Shown here: positions 42,454 through 51,863 of the stretch, one piece after another | Numbering within the stretch: the first letter of the stretch is position 1 | Layout: every line of letters begins with the position of its first letter | Origin: Lachnospiraceae bacterium UBA6403 | Lineage (GTDB): Bacteria > Bacillota > Clostridia > Lachnospirales > Lachnospiraceae | NCBI GenBank assembly: GCA_002437435.1 | Contig: DJPV01000068.1 | Coordinates: 58,857 to 113,485 of the forward strand | DNA: 54,629 nt | Direction: 5' to 3' | Position numbers and translations under genes: made by a program | The notes under the pieces: generated by a model | What the model was told of the DNA's origin: nothing | What the model saw: only the letters and a program-made list of their open reading frames with translations | The model's database searches: none

Positions 42454-43998
42454 ATGAGTAAAAAACCTGTAGTTTTAATGGTACTTGATGGTTATGGAAT
42501 TAGTAATAAGACAGAAGGAAATGCGATTGCACTTGCAAATACTCCTGTTATGGATAAGTTAAAATCAGAGTATCCTTATGTAAAGGGTGCTGCTTCCGGT
42601 CTTGCAGTTGGGCTTCCGGATGGACAGATGGGCAACTCTGAAGTTGGTCATATGAACATCGGTGCAGGAAGAATTATATATCAGGAATTAACAAGAATTA
42701 CAAAGTCCATTCAGGATGGCGATTTCTTTAAGAATGCAGAGTTGTTAGAAGCTATCGAGAACTGCAAAAAGAACAATTCCGATCTTCATGTATGGGGATT
42801 ATTATCAAGTGGTGGGGTACACAGCCATAATACACATTTGTATGCAATTCTTGAGTTATGTAAAAAACAGAATTTTAAAAATGTATATGTTCATCCATTC
42901 TTTGATGGTAGAGATACTGCTCCTGCATCAGGAAAGGGCTTCTTAGAGGAGTTGCTTGTAGAGATGAAGAAGATCGGTGTAGGTAAGGTTGCTTCCCTTT
43001 CCGGTCGTTATTATGCTATGGATCGTGATAACAGATGGGATCGTGTTGAGCTTGCATACAAATCACTTGTAACTGGTGAAGGGGTACAGGCAGAGGATCC
43101 TGTTGCAGCAGTACAAGCTTCTTATGACAAGGAAGTTTATGATGAATTTATTCTTCCTACAGTTATTACAGAGAACGATAAGCCGGTATCACTTGTAAAG
43201 CCAAATGATTCAGTTATCTTCTTTAATTTCAGACCGGATAGAGCAAGAGAGATCACCAGAGCATTCTGCTGCGATGATTTTGATGGCTTTAACAGACCGG
43301 ACGGAAGATTCCCACTGGTATATGTATGCTTTGTAGATTATGATGAATCTATACCAAACAAGATCGTTGCATTTAAAAAAGAAGAAATCGATAATACATT
43401 TGGTGAATATCTTGCAGCAAATGGTAAGACGCAGTTACGTCTTGCAGAGACAGAGAAGTATGCACATGTTACATTCTTCTTTAATGGCGGCGTAGAAGAA
43501 CCATATAAGGGTGAAGACAGAATCCTTGTTAAATCCCCTGCTGTTGCAACATACGATCTGCAGCCTGAAATGAGTGCTCCGGAAGTATGTGAGAAGCTGG
43601 TGGATGCGATCGGTTCAGATAAATATGATGTGATCATTATTAACTTTGCAAATCCTGATATGGTAGGTCATACAGGTGTTATCCCTGCAGCAATCAAGGC
43701 AGTAGAGACTGTTGATAGCTGTGTAGGAAAGGCAGTAGAGGCAATTAAAAAGGCAGACGGTGTATTATTTATCTGTGCAGATCATGGTAATGCTGAGCAG
43801 ATGATCAATTACGAGACTGGTGAGCCACATACAGCTCATACAACAAATCCTGTGCCATTTGTACTTGTAAATTATGATACGAGCTATGGATTAAGAGAAG
43901 GTGGATGCCTTGCAGATATCGCACCTACACTCCTTGAGATCATGGGACTTCCACAGCCTAAGGAAATGACAGGTAAATCACTTCTTATTAAGAAATAA
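42454..43998 (+). CDS. gpmI: 2,3-bisphosphoglycerate-independent phosphoglycerate mutase
   Basis: A Mn2+ enzyme interconverting 3- and 2-phosphoglycerate. 514 residues. [12 protein letters not shown] with the metal Asp, catalytic Ser in [44 protein letters not shown], and [14 protein letters not shown] 42454 is 7 nt after AAGGAG; the longer in-frame version overlaps the ABC ATPase gene and is rejected. mscL follows 17 bp later. Confidence 0.97.
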   Translation: MSKKPVVLMVLDGYGISNKTEGNAIALANTPVMDKLKSEYPYVKGAASGLAVGLPDGQMGNSEVGHMNIGAGRIIYQELTRITKSIQDGDFFKNAELLEAIENCKKNNSDLHVWGLLSSGGVHSHNTHLYAILELCKKQNFKNVYVHPFFDGRDTAPASGKGFLEELLVEMKKIGVGKVASLSGRYYAMDRDNRWDRVELAYKSLVTGEGVQAEDPVAAVQASYDKEVYDEFILPTVITENDKPVSLVKPNDSVIFFNFRPDRAREITRAFCCDDFDGFNRPDGRFPLVYVCFVDYDESIPNKIVAFKKEEIDNTFGEYLAANGKTQLRLAETEKYAHVTFFFNGGVEEPYKGEDRILVKSPAVATYDLQPEMSAPEVCEKLVDAIGSDKYDVIIINFANPDMVGHTGVIPAAIKAVETVDSCVGKAVEAIKKADGVLFICADHGNAEQMINYETGEPHTAHTTNPVPFVLVNYDTSYGLREGGCLADIAPTLLEIMGLPQPKEMTGKSLLIKK

Positions 43999-44015
43999 AA
44001 AAGAGGGACAGACAA

Positions 44016-44441
44016 ATGAAGAAATTTTTTCAGGAGTTTAAAGAATTTGCATTAAAGGGAAATGTTCTGGATATGGCGATCGGTGTGATCATCGGTGGCG
44101 CGTTCTCAGGACTGGTAACTTCACTGACAGACTGTTTTATCAATCCGATCATTGGATGCATCGGTGGTGCTGAAGTACAGGGTAAGATCCATCTGTTGGG
44201 AGATCAGTATATCGATTATGGCTCATTCATTACAGCAGTGATAAACTTCATTATAATGGCATTTATTATTTTCCTTCTGATGAAAGGAATCAAAAAGCTG
44301 TTATCTCTTGGTAAAAAAGAGGAAGTTGCTGCACCTTTAACAAGAAAGTGTCCATATTGTTATGGCGACATTGATGTAAAGGCTACAAAATGTATGTATT
44401 GTACATCTGATGTAGAACCAACAGTAAAAGTAGAAGAATAA
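44016..44441 (+). CDS. mscL: Large-conductance mechanosensitive channel with C-terminal zinc ribbon
   Basis: An osmotic emergency valve in the inner membrane. 141 residues. The N-terminal amphipathic helix [13 protein letters not shown] and TM1 with [20 protein letters not shown] are classical. TM2 lies at about residues 70-92. The usual C-terminal helix bundle is replaced or followed by a rubredoxin-like zinc ribbon: CPYCYGDI (about 110) and CMYCTSD (about 128), giving two C-x2-C pairs. It is 17 bp after gpmI and ends in a strong terminator, the end of the ABC-gpmI-mscL transcript. Confidence 0.93.
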   Translation: MKKFFQEFKEFALKGNVLDMAIGVIIGGAFSGLVTSLTDCFINPIIGCIGGAEVQGKIHLLGDQYIDYGSFITAVINFIIMAFIIFLLMKGIKKLLSLGKKEEVAAPLTRKCPYCYGDIDVKATKCMYCTSDVEPTVKVEE

Positions 44442-44495
44442 AATGACTATGTTCTGTATGATACAGATCAAAGAGTCAGTAGAAAATGAATAGAA

Positions 44496-44549
44496 AATAC
44501 CTGACGGAGAATCATAGTAGCAGATGATTTATCCGGCAGGTATTTTTTG
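44496..44549 (+). terminator. Terminator after mscL
   Basis: AATACCTG (44496-44503) pairs with CAGGTATT (44537-44544). Nested CGGA/TCCG and AATCAT/ATGATT pairing lies inside, and T6 ends at 44548. Confidence 0.88.
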
Positions 44550-44724
44550 CTTTACAGGAATGTTGATTCTAAAAAGTAAAATAAGAGTATGCAGATGTTC
44601 AGAGATTTTTCATGACATATAAATCTGATTTTATAAGATGAATACTTTGGGAAAAAGTGTGAATACTATAAAAGAATAAAATTGCCAATAATTGTACGGA
44701 TAGAAAGGCAGAATGGAGAATCAT

Positions 44725-46014
44725 ATGAACAGATTGGAAATTATTGAAATTAAAGCAAGAGAAATACTTGATTCAAGAGGAAATCCTACAGTTGAAACAG
44801 ATGTTACACTGGCATGTGGATGTAAAGGTCGGGCAATGGTTCCATCCGGTGCGTCAACCGGACAGTATGAAGCACACGAACTCCGGGATGGGGAAAAACG
44901 ATATATGGGTCAGGGCGTATATGGTGCATGTAATAACGTAAATAACAGAATTGCAGACAAATTGATCGGAATGGATGTTACAAACCAGACTGAGATCGAC
45001 AGGATCATGATAGAAGCAGACGGAACAGAAAATAAGACACGATATGGAGCAAATGCGATGCTCAGTGTATCCCTTGCTTGTGCAAAAGCTGCTTCCATGG
45101 CGCTTGGGATGCCGCTTTACCGATATTTGGGAGGCGTGAATGCCAAAAGACTTCCTGTTCCGATGATGAATATATTAAATGGAGGCAGACATGCCGATAA
45201 TACAGTAGATTTTCAGGAGTTTATGATCGCACCGGTTGGAGCAGAATCCTTCAAGGAAGCAATGGAGATAGCCTGTGAGATCTATCATGTGTTAAAGATA
45301 GAATTAAATGTCAGAAACTTAAGTACAGGTGTTGGTGATGAAGGTGGTTTTGCACCGAATCTTGCAACAACATATGATGTATTAAATCTTCTTGTAGAAG
45401 CAATTGCCAAAGCCGGATACAATCCTGGTGTGGATGTACAGATAGCAATGGATGCTGCGGCATCCGAATTATATGACGTAGCATCTGACCGCTATTTCTT
45501 CCCGGGTGAATCGAGAATGACAGGAAAAGAGATACGCAGGAACTCAGAGGAAATGGTACAGTTTTATGAGGATCTTGTTACAAGATATCCGATTTATTCG
45601 ATTGAGGACGGATTGGATGAAAATGATATGAATGGATGGAAAGTTCTGACATACAGACTGGGAAAACAGATACAGCTGGTAGGTGATGATCTGTTCGTAA
45701 CAAATAAAAAACGTCTGTTAAATGGAATTGAAGATGGAATCGCAAATTCAATTCTTGTAAAGGTAAATCAGATTGGAACACTGACAGAAGCAATGGATTC
45801 TGTTGAGACCGCTCATAGAGCAGGATATTCATCTGTAATATCACATCGTTCGGGTGAGACAGAAGATACGTTTATTGCTGATCTTGCAGTAGCTATGAAC
45901 TGTGGGCAGATAAAGACAGGTGCTCCTGCCAGAAGTGAGAGAACCGCAAAATACAATCAGCTGATCCGGATTGAAGAAGAACTCGGAAAATCAGCTGTAT
46001 ATGGTATAGAATAG
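44725..46014 (+). CDS. eno: Enolase
   Basis: Dehydrates 2-phosphoglycerate to phosphoenolpyruvate. 429 residues. [79 protein letters not shown], the active-site Lys in [14 protein letters not shown], and [12 protein letters not shown] 44725 (6 nt after GGAG) is preferred; an in-frame ATG at 44713 would add four residues. The promoter is not clear: a TATAAA at 44667-44672 lacks a good -35. eno converges on tmcAL with 16 bp between stops and no visible terminator. Confidence 0.96.
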   Translation: MNRLEIIEIKAREILDSRGNPTVETDVTLACGCKGRAMVPSGASTGQYEAHELRDGEKRYMGQGVYGACNNVNNRIADKLIGMDVTNQTEIDRIMIEADGTENKTRYGANAMLSVSLACAKAASMALGMPLYRYLGGVNAKRLPVPMMNILNGGRHADNTVDFQEFMIAPVGAESFKEAMEIACEIYHVLKIELNVRNLSTGVGDEGGFAPNLATTYDVLNLLVEAIAKAGYNPGVDVQIAMDAAASELYDVASDRYFFPGESRMTGKEIRRNSEEMVQFYEDLVTRYPIYSIEDGLDENDMNGWKVLTYRLGKQIQLVGDDLFVTNKKRLLNGIEDGIANSILVKVNQIGTLTEAMDSVETAHRAGYSSVISHRSGETEDTFIADLAVAMNCGQIKTGAPARSERTAKYNQLIRIEEELGKSAVYGIE

Positions 46015-46030
46015 ATTTGAAGAGTTGTTA

Positions 46031-47269
46031 TTATCTTACCGGAAGTTTCACCGTGAAATCGTCCGGAAGCTTATGTCCGAATTTATTATAAATGATACAA
46101 TTATAAAGTCTTGTGGCTGTCACATCATAAGAGAGCATATTATATCCGACAGGATCTAATTGTCTGATGCCGTCTGCTGTTTTTGTAAAAACAGGAAAGA
46201 CGGCATTTTGCTTAATCTCCTTTAAGACAGATGAACCGTTTCTGCGAAGGGCAAGAATGTGACCATAAAAACTCCAGCCGTTATCCTTGAACTGTTCCAT
46301 ATCTGTTTTCTTTACATCAAACAGTAGATGAAGAATTGCACGGTTGATACGAGTCTGGGTGATCTCTTTTGATTTTACGGATTCAAGGATGTCATGATAG
46401 CAGCTGCATATATCTGTCTTTTTCAGCTTATTATAAAGTGCAGGCGTCATGTCGGCTGTATCCGGCATGGCTGCCTGCTGCAAGATCCGGTACTGTAATA
46501 AAGCAGACAGATCATTTTCAAATACAGGAAGAGATCTGCCGTATTCTGATAAAAATAAAGAGGCTGAGGCATTCGGCAGGATCTGGCTCAGGGTGTCTGC
46601 AATATCTGAAGAAATGTCAGCCTCTTTCGTTTCCTGAATAAGAGAGCGAACGGCGGAAGCGGAACAGATCGAACCATTGATGGTGGTGCTGTTATATGCA
46701 GCATGTTCTCGCTTGATAATATATGGTTTGATTGTAGAATTCAGTTTTTTTAAAGCAGAAAGATATTCGACTGCAAGAATGTTGTTGGGTTCTGCAATAA
46801 CAGGAACAGCGTCCGGAAGAAGTCTGGCAAATGCTTTTGCGCGTGCAGCCGGATAACTGATACCGTCTGAGATATACTGCCGGATCAGATCCGAGAATTC
46901 GGCAGGCTCATTTTTAAGAAAATCTGCAATTGTATTTAAAAGGGTTATATCATCACATTCCGCACCAAAGACAAGATAATCAACAGTGTGAAGTTTTTCG
47001 AGCAGGGAGACTCCGGCAAATGCAAAATCCCTGGCACTTGCTGTAGAAAAAACCATTGGAAGTTCAAATACAGCATCAATGCCATTTGAAACAGCCATAT
47101 CCGCGCGCAGATATTTGCTGCAGACCGCAGGGAGACCGCGCTGGATATAATCACCGCTCATGACAGAGATAATATGTTCGCATCCAAGACCGGAACGTAT
47201 CTGTTCCACCTGATACAGGTGTCCGTTGTGAAAAGGATTGTATTCTGCTATGATTCCGGCTGTTGACAT
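46031..47269 (-). CDS. tmcAL: tRNA(Met) cytidine acetate ligase (nucleotidyltransferase family)
   Basis: Makes N4-acetylcytidine at the wobble position of elongator tRNA-Met from acetate and ATP (TmcAL, formerly YlbM). 412 residues. The N-terminal nucleotidyltransferase site is GIIAEYNPFHNGHLYQ (H-x-G-H), then VMSGDYIQRGLPA, FELPMVFSTASA, and the C-terminal INRAILHLL helix. The start (complement of 47267-47269) is 6 nt after GGAGG. A longer in-frame version would translate the tandem repeat upstream and is rejected. The leader contains 73-bp repeats and starts from a good reverse promoter. Confidence 0.93.
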   Translation of the reverse strand: MSTAGIIAEYNPFHNGHLYQVEQIRSGLGCEHIISVMSGDYIQRGLPAVCSKYLRADMAVSNGIDAVFELPMVFSTASARDFAFAGVSLLEKLHTVDYLVFGAECDDITLLNTIADFLKNEPAEFSDLIRQYISDGISYPAARAKAFARLLPDAVPVIAEPNNILAVEYLSALKKLNSTIKPYIIKREHAAYNSTTINGSICSASAVRSLIQETKEADISSDIADTLSQILPNASASLFLSEYGRSLPVFENDLSALLQYRILQQAAMPDTADMTPALYNKLKKTDICSCYHDILESVKSKEITQTRINRAILHLLFDVKKTDMEQFKDNGWSFYGHILALRRNGSSVLKEIKQNAVFPVFTKTADGIRQLDPVGYNMLSYDVTATRLYNCIIYNKFGHKLPDDFTVKLPVR

Positions 47270-47282
47270 ATTATACCTCCGC

Positions 47283-47478
47283 GCATTCGGGAAACATCTC
47301 TTGCAAGCAAGTGTTTTTTTCTTCATTATTTCATGTGCTTCGCACATTCAATGCATTCGAAAAAAAGCATCCCTTGCAAGCAAGTGAATTTTTCTTTATT
47401 ATTTCATGTGCTTCGCACATTCAATGCATTCGAAAAAAAGCATCCCTTGCAAGCAAGTGCTTTTTTTCTTCATTATAT
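47283..47478. repeat. 73-bp tandem repeat (about 2.6 copies) with hairpins, in the tmcAL leader
   Basis: TTGCAAGCAAGTG recurs at 47301, 47374 and 47447, exactly 73 bp apart. Between copies, ATGTGCTTCGCACAT and AATGCATTCG are repeated identically. In copy 3, AAAAAAAGCA (47433-47442) pairs with TGCTTTTTTT (47458-47467) around CTTG/CAAG. In copy 1 the same position reads AAACA/TGTTT, a compensatory change. The unit is noncoding; reading frames across it are chance products. Confidence 0.85.
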
Positions 47479-47500
47479 TTTATATTTTATTTTCTGTAAA
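47472..47500 (-). promoter_or_regulatory. tmcAL promoter (reverse strand)
   Basis: On the reverse strand: TTTACA (47500-47495), a 17-bp spacer and TATAAT (47477-47472). The predicted start (about 47465) is at the edge of the copy-3 hairpin of the tandem repeat. Confidence 0.65.
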
Positions 47501-47506
47501 GTATGG

Positions 47507-47512
47507 TATAAT
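47507..47512 (+). promoter_or_regulatory. Extended -10 promoter, forward strand
   Basis: TATAAT preceded by TGG. No good -35 at 17 bp. Back to back with the tmcAL promoter, and followed after 13 bp by a small terminator-like hairpin. Confidence 0.45.
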
Positions 47513-47524
47513 TAAAATGTGCAT

Positions 47525-47549
47525 GGTCGGCGTAGTCTGGCCTTTTTTT
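47525..47549 (+). terminator. Small terminator-like hairpin just after a promoter
   Basis: GGTCGG (47525-47530) pairs with CTGGCC (47537-47542) with G-U pairs, followed by T7 (47543-47549). No forward gene ends upstream, so it would end only the short transcript from 47507-47512. Confidence 0.5.
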
Positions 47550-47677
47550 CGTTAAAATGTACGATTTTTGTCACATTGATTCGTGTATGATGAAATAGAA
47601 GATTTCGGGAGCTGCTTAACAGGACAGATAAGAAGATGTCTTACAGAAAAAAACAGGAATGAATTCGATTTTCAGGA

Positions 47678-47732
47678 TTGACATTTAAGAGAAAGGCTAG
47701 TAGTATAATAACAGAAATCGAACATTTGTTTA
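47678..47732 (+). promoter_or_regulatory. recA promoter and LexA-type box
   Basis: TTGACA (47678-47683), a 17-bp spacer and TAGTAT (47701-47706); TATAAT also at 47704-47709. CGAAC-ATTT-GTTTA at 47719-47732 matches the Gram-positive LexA box (CGAAC-N4-GTTCG) except in the last two positions, and covers the predicted start site. SOS control is inferred. Confidence 0.7.
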
Positions 47733-47745
47733 TGGAGGTAGAAAG

Positions 47746-48777
47746 ATGATAAAAGATGATGATAAGAAGAAAGCATTGGATGCTGCATTAGCACAGATTG
47801 AGAAGCAGTATGGTAAAGGATCTGTTATGAAGTTAGGAGATTCATCAGCCAATATGAATATAGAAGTAATACCAACAGGATCATTAAGCCTTGATATCGC
47901 ACTTGGACTTGGCGGAGTTCCGAGAGGAAGAATTATTGAAGTATTTGGACCTGAGTCCAGTGGTAAGACAACAGTTGCCTTACATATCGTTGCTGAGATC
48001 CAGAAAAGAGGCGGTATTGCCGGATTTATCGATGCTGAACATGCACTTGATCCGGTATATGCGAAGAATATAGGTGTTAATATTGATGATTTATATATAT
48101 CACAGCCGGATTGTGGTGAACAGGCACTTGAGATCACAGAGACGATGGTTCGTTCCGGGGCGGTAGATGTGATTATCGTTGACTCTGTAGCAGCACTTGT
48201 TCCAAAGGCAGAGATTGATGGCGAGATGGGTGACTCCCATATGGGCCTTCATGCAAGACTGATGTCACAGGCACTTCGTAAGCTGACGGCTGTTGTCAGT
48301 AAGACGAACTGTGTTGTTATCTTTATCAACCAGTTACGTGAAAAGGTTGGTGTCGTATTTGGAAATCCTGAGGTAACGACAGGTGGACGTGCGTTGAAGT
48401 TCTATGCATCTGTGCGTATGGATGTCAGAAGAATCGATACTCTGAAGATGGGCGGAGAGATCGTTGGTAACCGTACCAGAGTTAAAGTAGTAAAGAATAA
48501 GGTTGCTCCTCCGTTTAAAGAGGCAGAATTTGATATCATGTTTGGAAAAGGTATTTCCAGAGAAGGTGATATTCTGGATCTTGCTGTTGCAAATGATATC
48601 GTTGATAAATCTGGTGCATGGTATGCTTACATGGGCGATAAGATCGGACAGGGACGTGAGAATGCGAAAGCATTTCTGGCAGAGAATCAGGCAATCTGTG
48701 ATGAGATTGATGAGAAGATCCGGGAGAAGCTTGGTTTGGTTGAATCTGAAGATGCTGAAGGAAAAGAATCAGAGTAA
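47746..48777 (+). CDS. recA: Recombinase RecA
   Basis: Strand-exchange ATPase and LexA co-protease. 343 residues. [12 protein letters not shown] start region, Walker [10 protein letters not shown] (about residue 65), [26 protein letters not shown], loop L2 [21 protein letters not shown], and an acidic C-terminus. GGAGG is 8 nt before ATG 47746. A LexA-type box sits in the leader. recX follows after 18 bp. Confidence 0.98.
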   Translation: MIKDDDKKKALDAALAQIEKQYGKGSVMKLGDSSANMNIEVIPTGSLSLDIALGLGGVPRGRIIEVFGPESSGKTTVALHIVAEIQKRGGIAGFIDAEHALDPVYAKNIGVNIDDLYISQPDCGEQALEITETMVRSGAVDVIIVDSVAALVPKAEIDGEMGDSHMGLHARLMSQALRKLTAVVSKTNCVVIFINQLREKVGVVFGNPEVTTGGRALKFYASVRMDVRRIDTLKMGGEIVGNRTRVKVVKNKVAPPFKEAEFDIMFGKGISREGDILDLAVANDIVDKSGAWYAYMGDKIGQGRENAKAFLAENQAICDEIDEKIREKLGLVESEDAEGKESE

Positions 48778-48795
48778 TAGAAAGGCTGTTTATAT

Positions 48796-49413
48796 ATGCT
48801 GGTAACGGATTTAAAACGGATTGATGATAAAAGATTCTGTCTGTATCTTGATTATGAGGCGTTTGGACCATTGTATGCTTCAGATATCAAACGGTTAAAG
48901 CTGACTGTAGGAGAAGATGCAGATGCAGAAAAGCTTACACGGTTTCGAATGGAATATTTTTTTAGGAGAGCAATGGATAAAGCCATTGTAGCGATTAAAT
49001 ATTCAGAAAAGTGTGAATATGATATCAGGCAGAAGCTGCAAGAGCTTTGTTATGATAACGAAGTAGTTGAAACTACAGTTGAGAAATTAAAAAAATATAA
49101 ATATGTAGATGATGCCAGATATGCGTCTGTATATGTCAGAAGTCATATTAATCATAAAAGCAAAAGAGAAATCACATATGCGTTATCAGCGAAGAAAATA
49201 TCAGATGAATGGATTGAGGCTGCATTTGAAGAAAATCAGCTTCCTGACGAACATGAGATAGTGATGAGATTGATACAAAAGAAATGTCCGGCTTCAGAAT
49301 TGAAGGATAGAAGGGATAAGGTTATTGCATATCTGCTTCGAAAAGGATATCCATATAGGCTGGTTGCTTCCTGCATGGACGATATTTTAAAGGATGAAAC
49401 AGCGGTAATATAA
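48796..49413 (+). CDS. recX: Regulatory protein RecX
   Basis: Binds and modulates the RecA filament. 205 residues of helical three-helix repeats, with YSEKCEYDIRQKL and YKYVDDARYASVYVRSHIN (conserved RecX motif) near residues 73-118. The N-terminal 60 residues are a small extra beta domain common in Firmicutes RecX. GAAAGG precedes ATG 48796. Cotranscribed with recA; position and motifs agree. Confidence 0.93.
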   Translation: MLVTDLKRIDDKRFCLYLDYEAFGPLYASDIKRLKLTVGEDADAEKLTRFRMEYFFRRAMDKAIVAIKYSEKCEYDIRQKLQELCYDNEVVETTVEKLKKYKYVDDARYASVYVRSHINHKSKREITYALSAKKISDEWIEAAFEENQLPDEHEIVMRLIQKKCPASELKDRRDKVIAYLLRKGYPYRLVASCMDDILKDETAVI

Positions 49414-49466
49414 GAAAATTTGCACAGAAAACGAGGCAGAAAATTGTTGTTTTTGTTTGTTTTCAC

Positions 49467-49495
49467 TTGACATAATTAGTAAAAAATATTAAACT
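49467..49495 (+). promoter_or_regulatory. rny promoter
   Basis: TTGACA (49467-49472), a 17-bp spacer and TAAACT (49490-49495), 49 bp before the GTG start. Confidence 0.6.
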
Positions 49496-49531
49496 AAAAT
49501 AGTTGTATAAGTGTACAATGAAAACTTAATA

Positions 49532-49544
49532 AGGAGGTGCTCCT
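49532..49544 (+). promoter_or_regulatory. Ribosome binding site inside a hairpin, rny
   Basis: AGGAG (49532-49536) is directly complementary to CTCCT (49540-49544) around a GTG loop, immediately before the GTG start at 49545. The Shine-Dalgarno sequence would be sequestered in a short stem. Confidence 0.6.
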
Positions 49545-51098
49545 GTGAGTGTTGGTGCGTGGATAATCATTTATATTTGCATCCTTGTTGTATGTATTGT
49601 TGCCACATGGTTTATCGCTATTGCATATAGAAAAAATATTGCAGAAGCGAAGATCGGCAAAGCAGAAGTTGCAGCAAGAGAAATTATAGATGAAGCTCAG
49701 AAAGATGCTGAAGCAAAGAAGCGTGAGATCTTACTCGAAGCTAAGGAGGATGCTTTAAAGACACGGAATGATCTTGAAAAAGAAGTTAAGGACAGGCGTG
49801 GTGAAATCTCCAGAATGGAGAAACGAGTTCTTGCACGTGAAGAAAGCATTGACAGAAAATCCGAAGCAATCGAAAAAAAGGAAGCAAGTCTTGCATCCAA
49901 AGAAGGTCAGCTCGAAAAGCAGAAAGCAAGAGTGGAGGAGCTTCAGGCAAAGCGTTTACAGGAACTGGAAAGAATTTCAGGTTTAACCTCTGAACAAGCA
50001 AAGGAATACTTATTAAAGACTGTTGAAGATGAAGTAAAACATGAAACAGCAGTCATGGTCAAGGAATTAGAAACCAGAGCTAAAGAAGAAGCGAACAAGA
50101 AGGCAAAGGAGTATGTTGTTTCTGCAATTCAGAAATGTGCAGTTGATCACGTTGCTGAGACAACAATTTCACTGGTACAGTTGCCAAATGACGAGATGAA
50201 GGGAAGAATCATTGGTCGAGAGGGACGTAATATTCGTACACTCGAAACAATGACAGGTGTTGATCTGATTATTGATGATACACCGGAAGCGGTCATCCTT
50301 TCCAGCTTCGACCCGGTAAGAAGGGAAGTTGCAAGAATTGCACTTGAGAAGCTGATTGTTGATGGAAGAATCCATCCAGCAAGAATCGAAGAAATGGTAG
50401 AAAAAGCGCAGAAGGAAGTAGAAACCATGATGCGTGAAGAAGGTGAAGCCGCAACTTTGGAAGTTGGTATTCACGGTATTCATCCTGAGTTAGTAAGACT
50501 TCTTGGTAAGATGAAGTTTAGAACAAGCTACGGTCAGAATGCATTAAAGCATTCGATTGAGGTAGCACATTTATGTGGTTTATTGGCCGGAGAGATAGGT
50601 GTCGATGTCAAGGTTGCAAAACGTGCCGGATTACTTCATGATATCGGTAAATCAATCGATCATGATATGGAAGGTTCCCATGTACAGATTGGTGCAGATT
50701 TATGTAGAAAGTACAAAGAGTCTCCAATTATTGTAAATGCAGTGGAAGCCCATCACGGTGATGTTGAGCCAGAATCTTTGATAGCATGTCTTGTACAGGC
50801 TGCTGATGCAATATCAGCTGCAAGACCGGGTGCTAGAAGAGAAACACTGGAAACCTATACTACACGTCTTAAGAAACTTGAGGATATTGCAAATTCCTAC
50901 AAGGGCGTGGAGAAGACATATGCTATTCAGGCAGGTAGAGAGATTCGAGTAATAGTTGTTCCTGAACACGTCAATGATTCCGATATGGTATTACTGGCAA
51001 GAGATATTGCAAAGCAGATTGAAAATGAGCTTGAGTATCCTGGCCAGATTAAGGTTAATATTATTAGAGAGTCTCGCGTAGTTGATTATGCTAAGTAA
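49545..51098 (+). CDS. rny: Ribonuclease Y
   Basis: A membrane-anchored endoribonuclease that initiates mRNA decay in Firmicutes. 517 residues. Single N-terminal TM (about 4-25), long coiled coil (about 30-200), KH domain with [14 protein letters not shown] (about 215), then an HD domain with [10 protein letters not shown] and [12 protein letters not shown], and the [18 protein letters not shown]-terminal motif. GTG start 49545 with AGGAGG 7 nt upstream; the ribosome binding site is in a hairpin. Own promoter, strong terminator downstream. Confidence 0.97.
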   Translation: MSVGAWIIIYICILVVCIVATWFIAIAYRKNIAEAKIGKAEVAAREIIDEAQKDAEAKKREILLEAKEDALKTRNDLEKEVKDRRGEISRMEKRVLAREESIDRKSEAIEKKEASLASKEGQLEKQKARVEELQAKRLQELERISGLTSEQAKEYLLKTVEDEVKHETAVMVKELETRAKEEANKKAKEYVVSAIQKCAVDHVAETTISLVQLPNDEMKGRIIGREGRNIRTLETMTGVDLIIDDTPEAVILSSFDPVRREVARIALEKLIVDGRIHPARIEEMVEKAQKEVETMMREEGEAATLEVGIHGIHPELVRLLGKMKFRTSYGQNALKHSIEVAHLCGLLAGEIGVDVKVAKRAGLLHDIGKSIDHDMEGSHVQIGADLCRKYKESPIIVNAVEAHHGDVEPESLIACLVQAADAISAARPGARRETLETYTTRLKKLEDIANSYKGVEKTYAIQAGREIRVIVVPEHVNDSDMVLLARDIAKQIENELEYPGQIKVNIIRESRVVDYAK

Positions 51099-51106
51099 AA
51101 GTTTTG

Positions 51107-51140
51107 CAGCCTGTGGAAGAAATTCCACAGGCTGTTTTTA
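51107..51140 (+). terminator. Terminator after rny
   Basis: A perfect 12-bp stem CAGCCTGTGGAA (51107-51118) with TTCCACAGGCTG (51123-51134), GAAA loop, then T5. Confidence 0.92.
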
Positions 51141-51250
51141 ACTATAAAGGAGAGTCAAGTATAAAGAAGAGTTAAATATAATTGTTTATAAGTGGATGAG
51201 ATATTCACAGGGGCGTGATTATAAAGAGGATGTTAGAGAAGGAGAGAAAT

Positions 51251-51808
51251 ATGGAAAGACGATTTATCAGAGAGAAAAAGGAACTTGCTTATCATGCACA
51301 TATATTTGATGTATATAATGACTATCTGATTCTGCCGGATGGAAAGAAGGTGGTATATGACCTTATCGATCATGTACCGGGATGCTGTGTCCTGCCCGTG
51401 GATGAGGATGGAAAGTTGATATTTGTCAGACAATATAGAAATGCACTGGATGATATGACATTGGAAGTACCTGCGGGTTGTATGGATAAAGGAGAAACAC
51501 CGGAACAGTGTATCAGGCGGGAACTGAAAGAAGAAACAGGATTTACAGCAGGACAGCTTATGTTTGTGACAAAAACCTGTCTTGCGATAGGAACCAGCAA
51601 TGAGATGACATATATTTATATAGCAACAAACCTGCGACAGGGGGAACAGATGCCTGACTGGGAAGAATTTATCAAACTTGAAAAGTATTCACTGGAAGAT
51701 GCGATGCAGATGATTGAAGATGGAAAAATCATTGATTCAAAGACGCTGATAGCAATTTATGCATATGCGAATCATGTATTAAAAAAGCAGATCAGACAGG
51801 GTATATAA
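51251..51808 (+). CDS. nudF: ADP-ribose pyrophosphatase (NUDIX hydrolase)
   Basis: Hydrolyses ADP-ribose and possibly related nucleoside diphosphates. 185 residues. The Nudix box is perfect, GCMDKGETPEQCIRRELK-EETG (G-x5-E-x7-REL-x-EE-x-G), at about residues 76-97. Flanking VFVRQYRNALD- and CLAIGTSNEMTYIYIA-type segments are typical of NudF. ATG 51251 is 6 nt after AAGGAGA; the upstream in-frame ATG is rejected. The nudF - membrane protein - xerD order resembles Bacillus nudF...spoIIM...xerD. Confidence 0.92.
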   Translation: MERRFIREKKELAYHAHIFDVYNDYLILPDGKKVVYDLIDHVPGCCVLPVDEDGKLIFVRQYRNALDDMTLEVPAGCMDKGETPEQCIRRELKEETGFTAGQLMFVTKTCLAIGTSNEMTYIYIATNLRQGEQMPDWEEFIKLEKYSLEDAMQMIEDGKIIDSKTLIAIYAYANHVLKKQIRQGI

Positions 51809-51863
51809 TATTTTATTTCAACATATAAAATACAAGTATCCTGAATACATGGGGGAGGAAGTA

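Noticed and set aside
47283..47478. CRISPR-like appearance of regularly spaced repeats.
   Set aside because: The whole 73-bp unit is repeated, including the would-be spacers. There are under three copies and no cas genes.
47263..47515. Open frames of 60-78 codons across the 73-bp repeat, with repeating peptides such as FHVLRTFNAFEKK.
   Set aside because: They arise from the tandem repeat, lack proper ribosome binding sites, occur in more than one frame and overlap a promoter.
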